A stretch of DNA of 62,000 bases from Branchiostoma floridae (taxonomy: Eukaryota; Chordata; Leptocardii; Amphioxiformes; Branchiostomatidae), in contig NC_049980.1 in NCBI RefSeq assembly GCF_000003815.2, positions 31,263,470 to 31,325,469 on the forward strand. The letters run 5' to 3'. The translations under genes and the position numbers were made by a program. Positions 51,201 to 60,200 of the stretch are shown piece after piece (the first letter of the stretch is position 1; the number at the start of each line of letters is the position of its first letter). The notes below the pieces were generated by a model, which was not told the origin of the DNA, made no database searches, and worked only from the letters and a program-made list of their open reading frames with translations.

Positions 51201-54200
51201 TAACCGTGTTTCTTGAAGTCTAAACATTCCGCTTGTCTGCCCGTAGGTGGCGTGGCGTCGCTGAAGGCTGATGACAAGGAAAAGTCTGTCCGTAGAAGAT
51301 TCAGTTTCATCTTCTCCAGCACAAGATTAAAGGGAAAGGTTTGTCAACTTTCATCTTCAGGACTTTTTTGCACTGTTGATTGCAGTCTAGAAGTGTTGAA
51401 TTAGTGTTTAGAGAATGTTGATTAGTGCCACTGGCAGCATTGCAAATACTACTACATGTATTTTGGGCTCTTGGCTGACATTTATGTTAACTTAATATTG
51501 TGTAATAAAGGAAATACTGTAGGACCGGTGATGATTCTGAAATCTTGCTTATATGACACCTTTAATGCACATCCTGTCTATCAGTGTTCCTTCCTAACTG
51601 GAATTGGTATTTTCGTAACTATAGTTACTCGTTTATTATGTAGAAATGACAGACTGAGTGTATTGTTACGCACTTTCTTTTACAAGTGGACTTGGTACAT
51701 GTGTAATATTATGTAGAAATGACAGTATAATTGTTATACACTTTCTTTTTATAATAAGTGGACTTTGTCAATACAACAAACTAAAGTACATAAATTTGTA
51801 ACTTGAAGGTCATATACAAGATAAACAAATGGAGATACATTGACTGGCATAGCAACAACAAGTAAAAATGTTAAATTTCCCTCCCCTTCAGTCCAAAGGA
51901 AAAGACAAGGAGTCTGCCAACACCCACCAGTTCGTGAACATCAGTTTCTCCAACTCCACAGTCTGTGACATCTGTGCGAAAACCTTGGCCAACAAGCCGG
52001 CCTTGCAGTGTCAGAGTAAGTCGTAGCACAGGGTGACTTAGCGTCCGTCCATTAACGGAATTTTGCTGCTAGGGACGAACAAAAATCTTGCCCATTCCAT
52101 TCTCTGTGATGGACAAAAATAGCCATGTATAGATATTAATTGAACCAAGCTGAGTCTACCAGCAAAACTTGCCCCTCAAAATAAAGGATTCCGAAATAGA
52201 GTTTCTAAGGGTCTAGGTTTCAAAATTTTCTGACCCCTGGGGATGGAAAAAAATTTCAAGCTGGCTAGAATAGGTATAAAATACTAGACCATTCTACATT
52301 GATGTACTGGTAATACATAAAGTCATGTAATCAAGCTTTGTAGTCACATTTTGAAAGGACTATAATGATACAAGTAATTGCATTGATATGGCCTCAGTGA
52401 AATTTATGCATTGAAGTGCCCATTTACATGTAATGCTGTCGTTATGGATATTCCCTTCCCGGGTGTCACATGGCTCGTGGCTTAATTTATCGTTTCTCCC
52501 TTTTTCAGACTGTTCCATTAACGTCCACGAGAGTAACTGCCAAAGCTCCGTAACTCCCTGCCCGAAGGCTGGCAAAAGCAAGGTAAGAAAGGATTTATTC
52601 TGTATCTGTATGGCTGGTATTATAATAATTGCTCTCTGAGTGTCTGACACAGCACACCAGATTCTGTCTCTGTATCTGTATAGACAGTATGGGATTGATG
52701 ATGATAGCCAGGATTGCTGCCCTTTGGTATAACATACCAGGTTTTGTATTCTGTATCTTTGTAGCAGGCCTTTTGCATAACACAGCTGCTTCTAATATCT
52801 GTACAGATGGTATACAATGTCATGCTCTTTGGCATAAAATGATGGTGATCTGTATCTGTATACCTGATATAGCTGCACTTGGCATAACACATCAGTTATT
52901 GGTAATAGCATCGGTAATTGGCAATCACCTTGTAGATGCACATGCCTTTCTACAAAATAATTTCTGTATTGAAAGGTTGTTTTGTTGTACGTTGCCTTGG
53001 ACGTTATATTACCATCATGGTGTGTTGAAATCTCTCTCTCTCTCTCTTTAATGTCAAACTCAAAGCCTAAACATGCTAGGTGATAGTGCAGTAAATCTGT
53101 AATGCTGAACTCTAGATTTTTCATTGTAAAGAACCACCAGTGGCCACCACAGTTTGTGTGCAATGTTGGCTCAGCAAACAGGAAGAATTGTAATTACCCA
53201 GCCAAAGTTCATGATAAGAGCATTTTAATGATAAGAATATCTGATTCAGTAGCACTAGCAGTAGTGTAGAGCAGTTACGGTATCCTGATACTATAGGGTG
53301 GGGAAGGGGGGCAAAGAGGGAGAAAAGCCTACAATGTTGTAACATTGTTTCATGTAAAATGTATTATAATAGTTAAAAGTTTAAGTGTATATTGATTACA
53401 TGATGTTTCTGTTTGCGTTGTACCTGTTATTTGAAATCACAAGTAAACAATCAGTCCTATTATGGTTTTCTGGCCAAAGGTTGTGTAGGGTAACAACATA
53501 TCATGCATACATGTACCATTCTGCGCAGACCAATTGTACATAAAAATAATAGGGATATAGTACTTCTAGTGAATCTTGTATGTCTAGGGTGCAAATATGA
53601 CATGTTGTTTCACTTTGGAAAACTTTGTATTTCTAAGTTATCTTCTCTTCTTGGATTTGTGTGGAACATTATAAATTAATGGCACTTTGAGTGTGTTTGT
53701 AATTTATAGCACAGGAACTGGTACATCAGGCAGACTAATTTCCAAGCCCCATGTCGATGTATGAAGTAAAATTCCTTTCCTCAGATATTACATAAGCCTG
53801 GACACTTCATATGGTCACTATTTGTACATAGATAATTATAATTTTTGTGGAGCCCAGCAAAATGTGAAGGCTGTTTTGAACTATCAAGCACAACTCTAAC
53901 ATTTGAATAGGGTTAAACATTCAACAGTCAGATGTTTTTGTTCCACCACAACCACGTGTTTGGAAAGCCACGTTGGTTACCTGTCTACCGTAAATTCATT
54001 TATTTTTGTAGGAATTTGATTCCCTGATGGGAGACCAAAGCAGATTTTCACAGTTCTGCAGTTGAAACACTTCTGAAGTAACAAATTAATCATGGAAGGG
54101 CATTTTGCAGTCATGTCATTTTTCAGTGGTAGAGAGGTGGGACCAAAAGAATAAATCCACAGCCAGCATTTAAACATTTACGGTAATATCTGTGGAAACT

Positions 54201-57200
54201 ATGTGCCTGTGGAATGCAACCCAAACAAAAGATCAGACTTGGGTTTTTCTCCCGGCCTAATCCACTACATTGTTACTTTAACGTGTAGTTACGTGCATTT
54301 GTGAACAACGCACCCTTACATTTTGAAGTCGTGACTACCTTTTTGTTGACATAGATCATAAGATAACGAGGCACAAAGGCATAAATTGTTCCTTGTTATT
54401 GTCTCTGGAGGTAGGGTTGGTCTTTCTGAGTTGTTGTGAAAGGGAGGTGTGTCTGTATCAGTTAAGTCTAACACAATGCCAGGCAATTATCAGAAGGATA
54501 GAGGAGCTCGGAAAAAATCTTTTGATGTGAAAAAGGTTAAAAGTGACTGAGTGAGAGTGTGGTGGATACAATGCCACTCGCCATCGTTAAGGAAGTCTAA
54601 TTAGCAACTGTGTGTACAGTGTAGTGTGTATACACATGAGTATGATTATATAGTCAGTACTTATAATAATTATGAATAACATCGTTCCAATGTTGCTCTC
54701 TGTTGTTCCGCTACAGAAAAACCTGCCATCAAAACCCAGCAATACCGGACTACCCCGTAAGTTTACCCGGTCATCCATTTTCATGTGATGTGATATGAAG
54801 TGCTCTAAACGCATTTGTTACTGTATACTGTGACATCATAGTATACAGTGAATATAGCAATTTTGTGGTATTCCCTACTAACTGACACTGTGACATGGCA
54901 GCAGATTCTGCTATGTTTGGTGATGTTGAAATGATTTGTGTTGCATATGAACTATAAAAAGATTGATTTAGATTTGAAAAGATATAGCATAATTATTACA
55001 GACTATAGATTTGAAAATTTTAATAGGATAATTGAGGCTTCAGGATTTTTTGAAATGATATGGAATTCTATCATTGTTGGACTTCATGCATACACCAAGC
55101 ATGTTACAGTGTAACATTATACTGAGATGACCTGGTGCACGTGCATTTGTGCAAAAGATTAGTCTCGCAATGCATGTTTATGTGAGGAAGAATGATGAAT
55201 ATTGATGGTAGAATGATATGTTGTTGTTTTGTTGTTGTTGTTGTGTGTTTAGCTCCGTACCCGTACTCTGGAGGGAAGGAGCGACCCAGGTCAGAAATCA
55301 TCCAAGGGAACAAAAGGGTGAGGAGAACAGTACAGTCAATATCTGGATTTTTCAATGTGGAACACAATTATTTTTGTTATGTTTTAGGTGCAGTTTGTGT
55401 TTGTGTCTTTGTGTCTTTGTGAACAGCATAACTCAAGAAGCTATGGATGGATACTTAATATAATTTGGTAGGTGTCTATAAGGGGGTGGGGAAATGAAGG
55501 TCAAGTTTGATAATGGGCCCCCTAGTGGCTTCTTATTATACAATATACTGCAGTAGAACTTCTGTTTTTTATATCTTGAGTTCATTTGGTTGAGAAAGTC
55601 AGTCAACCTTTATCACAAGTTAAAATCTTTTTTGGAAATTTAGTCCTTTGTATTTCAATTAGTTGGATTTATATTGAACACCCAACAAAGTCACTTACTA
55701 TCACATTATGTACATTGAGTGTATATTTTGAAAGAAATGTTTTTGTGCTGTTGGCTTCTATTTTCAGAAATTCATAATAAAAAAAATAGTCCAGTAGGAC
55801 AGTCGTTGGGTGGGCCAGTGACTCATGGTTGATGCGTATCGTGAGTGTTGACATAATTTGTTCCAGTCCAGAAAACCCATTGTGTCTAAAGGGTAGCACC
55901 TGTAGGGTTAGTAAGGAGTGGCAGACAATTCTTACAATATGCACTTACCAGTTATACCATAGTCTACACAATTCTTACAAAATACACTGTCCTTTTCTTT
56001 CAAGGGGTAGAAGTTGCAAGGGTAGAAGTTTCCATATCAATGCTCTTTCATGACGATGAGTTGTTTTTTCACTGTCATTGCTGTTGCTTGTTAGTATCAT
56101 CATGTTTTGAAAAAGATAGGTATTCATACTCTAATAGTATGATGAGTGATACACAATCATGTGAAGATGCCCACTGAATTGTGTGGGAGTTAGCTTTGAA
56201 TAGGCAGGGTTAGTGGGTTATCATTTGCATCAGGTTGGGGCATACCTAAGGTAACAGGTGTCTTTTGATACTAGTAGAGGTCTAGCATATAGACATTGTG
56301 TTAAGTCAGACTCACTCTTGAGGTGTATATTTTAAGGTTCAGCAAGGTTTGTAACATTTATATAGCATTAAAGAGTTTATCTTCATGAAAGAGCATTCAT
56401 ATGGAAACTCCTACCCTTGATTGAACAATAGGGGTAGACTGCAAGACAGTGTAACATAAGAATTGTCTAGACTCTGGCATGACTGGGAGTGTATCAAAGT
56501 AAGTATTGTGTTAGTTTTTAGACTGTCTGGTATGGTCTCCGGGTTGACATCTTGAAAGGGTGATAGTTATACCAGTTATGTCAATCCTTCCACAAATGTG
56601 GTAAAACTAGTAAATAAAGATCACAATCTCTATATACACTCAGTCCAACATAAAACATGTATATACATGCTGATTTACAATTCTTCTCCCCCCCACAGTA
56701 TGCCGGTCATCCCAACCCAGCTGGCATGGTGAGGGGCTACGGCCATGGCAACACCATGTCCTCCAAACCCGCCTTCCAGACACCCATAAACAGGTACATG
56801 AACATAACATGAAAGTTCATCTGTGTAACTTGGTAGAATACATTATAGGTAAATGCTAACACTACTGTGACAGTGAATTAAACTATAGGGACCCCTCTAA
56901 ATTTTCGATCAATCTCTGTCGACCTTGGCCGTAATCAGTATTTTACCAGGGGGAGATGAAGAAAAATTGAAATATGAAGCATACATAATATTTACTTCAA
57001 TATTCAAGTTGGTAAATACCAACGAGGGGGAACTCACTCACTCACTATCCATGGTTAGATTATACTGCTGCTGGGTTCCCTGACGCAGGGGTAGGCAGCA
57101 GTCAGCTAGATGAAGAGAAGTTGGGATTTGAAACATAGTCGTAAATGAAGGTTAGGCATCCAGGTAATAAAGATACACCAAAAAGCAGACACTCAAGCAA

Positions 57201-60200
57201 CTGGAAATGCTTTTGGAAACAGACATTTCAGATACCATCCATTATCTTATGTCAGTGACACATGTTTACTTCAATATTACTATTAAAACACAGTTGATAA
57301 TGCTTTTCGTAAACGGGCATACAGGGCCCCACATGGCCCCACATACAATTATGAAAGATTAGTGGGTAGTTTTGACTAACGAGCCGCTGTTCCTTCCTCC
57401 TGCTGCCCTCCCTCTGGCAGCTGGCCCCTTCAGTTCTGGAAACCTTCCATAGAGTAAGTCCACCTGACCTTAGCTGGGGCCAGTCCCAAGGTCATACGAT
57501 CATGTGTGTGTGTGATCTTGCTCGGATGGATGGGTCAGTTGGTGTGTGTGTGGCAGGGTGGGTGGATAGATTGAGTGAGTGAGTGGCTGAGTGAGAGTGA
57601 ATGAGCCAAGACGGTTATGTTTTTTGGTAGTTTTTGTATGTATGCGCGTGTGTGTGGATGAGCAACCTAACTTGAGTATGCCTGTGTAGATTTTATTGAT
57701 ATTTGGTGTAAGGTCTGGAAATGATAAGATTTTCTGCCCCCCAGTGACCCTTTGCGACACTGCAGTGGAAATTCTGGTTTGATATCTTTTGAAGTTGACA
57801 CTGTTCAGGGTACTGGGCTACTGTGTACATTTTTAATACAAGTGCATTCCTTGCATTGGTCCGATTGCAATGTGCCCTCCCTAACTGGACAGACACAAGT
57901 GTGAGTGTGTAGTTAAAAGCCTGATGTAAATGTGCCATGATGTGATGTGTTAACTGATCCCTGCCCCTGTCTGTACAGTAAGCCCATCAGTGAAGAGGAC
58001 CAGGACACGGACATGGCCGGCAGCCGGATGGGGCGTCCCGCCAGCCATGGAGGCTCCATCACAAAGTTAGTCGTTTGTTTATTTGTTTGTTTTGTGTAAC
58101 ATGTTAACTTCTTCTTCATTGGCAGTCCAGTCTTAGTAGACTATGTAGAATGCCATGTTACAATGTTAACTGCCTTTACATGTAACACAATAGTTTTTTC
58201 ACCTTTCTGAGGATGAACTGAACTGAACTGAAAAATGTAAATGCATAAGACTAGACTGTAAGGTTTGATCCACCCACACGGAGTTGGGCCTTAAGTTATT
58301 CGTTTTTTTTATAAGTCACGGTGGTGGATCTTGAACAATATCATGCTCGAGGTGTGGCTGGCCTCAAACAGGGAACTTTATATCATACCCGATCTGTATT
58401 CTTGCGGGTGACGTTTGTCCTAAATGTGCAAATTTAAGTATGAACATGGCTAAGTGTGAACTGTCTTTGGTGCAAATGGGTAATTTGTTTAGCACTAAAA
58501 CTTTGGCCCATCACGCAACAAAAATGCACACTATGGAGACAACCAAAAATTTGGTGTGCAAAGTTCTTTTCTGGGATCAAAGTTTTCACTCAGCATGTTA
58601 CGTTACTGTATGTTGACTACCAATACAGACAAATTTCCATGCTAATCTGTGTTGCTTGTTTCCTCTCTAGTATCCACGCCACCATTTCGGCCTCTTTGGA
58701 GTCACTAGATGAAGGTGAGAGCTTTCCACAATTGTCTGGTTTGCAGTAATGGCACTGACATTTTACTTGATCTACATGTATTATAAGGGCCCCGTCTCTT
58801 TTAAGTTTAAAGGATGTGTAGGGCACGCTCTTCTGACACCAGGTTAGCAGTGTTAATGCAAAGTTAAACTTTGTTTTTTGGAAAGTGAAAAGCAAAATGG
58901 TTTGCAGAACTTTGATTTAGTTGTGTCTAAAATATGATTGTATGATATGAGAGGTGTACAAGTGTAGAAATACGTGTTATGACATTGTTCTTGTAAATTT
59001 ATAAAAAGCCTTATGAAATACAAAATGTATCTGTCTCATAGCTGATAAATACGAAATCTTCAAATGCTTCAAACCTGTGGGGTTGTACATATAAAGGATT
59101 TTCTTAAGGAAAAACTATTACATCATGGACACTAAGCTATGGCTCTGTGCCAATATGGCTGTTACATAACGCCTGTGGCAAAATCAATTTATTCTTATTC
59201 CCTTGTCTGGAAAGCTGTGTGTTTTCAGTGCTATCTGTGAGTGGGAAGGCATCATAACTCCAGAAGCTATGGATCTGTATGATGATATTTGGTATATTCA
59301 CACATGTAGGTGTCATCAAAATAAATCACAACTTGGTCAAGGTCACCCTAGTGACTTTCTATGGTATTGTAGCTGTGCCAGTTTACGTATTTGATCTAAC
59401 TGTGTTGTTTTAAGGTGCAGCTGGGGTGGATGAGCTACAGGAAGATGCTGAGCTTCTGTTTAAGGGGATGGAACCAGAGACATGGAGGGAAACTATTGAT
59501 AACAAGGTATTCAAGTCTGCTATCATTTCTTTATCATCTATACATGTAGTAGTCCACTGTGTTCTTCTGCTGATGCAGTGGTCTGGACACCCTGCAGCTG
59601 CAATCAGTCTTTCTTCTACTCTCTTCACTTTGTCCTGTTCATTCTGAGCTTCCGTTTTAGCTCCCATAGTTTCCTTTCTGACTGCAGTGGTCCTATAGCC
59701 TATGATTATTTTAAAACTGTTAAAACTGCTTCCTGCTTGGCTTCTTATGGTTTGTTATTTTCTTATTACAGACCTTGAGGAAACTGAAGTTGTCTGAGAG
59801 GGACATTAAGAGGCAAAATGCCATCTATGGTAAGGATACTTTTTTCATTTTAAAGGATTAAAGTTTTGTGAAGTCAATTGTTAAATATGAATACTATTAG
59901 ATAATATCTCTGATATCTAGAGCAGGATGTTTATTATCTAAGTTTGAAGTTGAGTCCCTTTGATGATATTCTTTCAGTGGAATTATTATGGAATTATAGG
60001 ATGTCAAACATTGATGTGTGTAAGATTATATTGCATCAATTTACAAGTGTCTTCATCTTCATGTTTCATAGCTGTTCAAACTTTTTTTACAGTTACCCAG
60101 GTCTTTAATTTGCGTGACAACCTTTTTTCTTTCAGAATTCATGCGCACAGAAATGCAACATTTTAAAACGTTGAAAATCATGCAAAGAGTAAGTACTGTC

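Larger units (their letters stand above)
56794..59414 (+). other. Introns 26-29
   Basis: A repeat fragment of the ACTCAAGCAACT family lies at 57178-57262 and a GT/GAGT-rich run at 57500-57600. Otherwise nothing recognised. Confidence 0.5.

Noticed and set aside
52629-53051. 140-codon plus-strand and 123-codon minus-strand frames
   Set aside because: Both lie in a decayed tandem array in intron 23, with no conserved motif.
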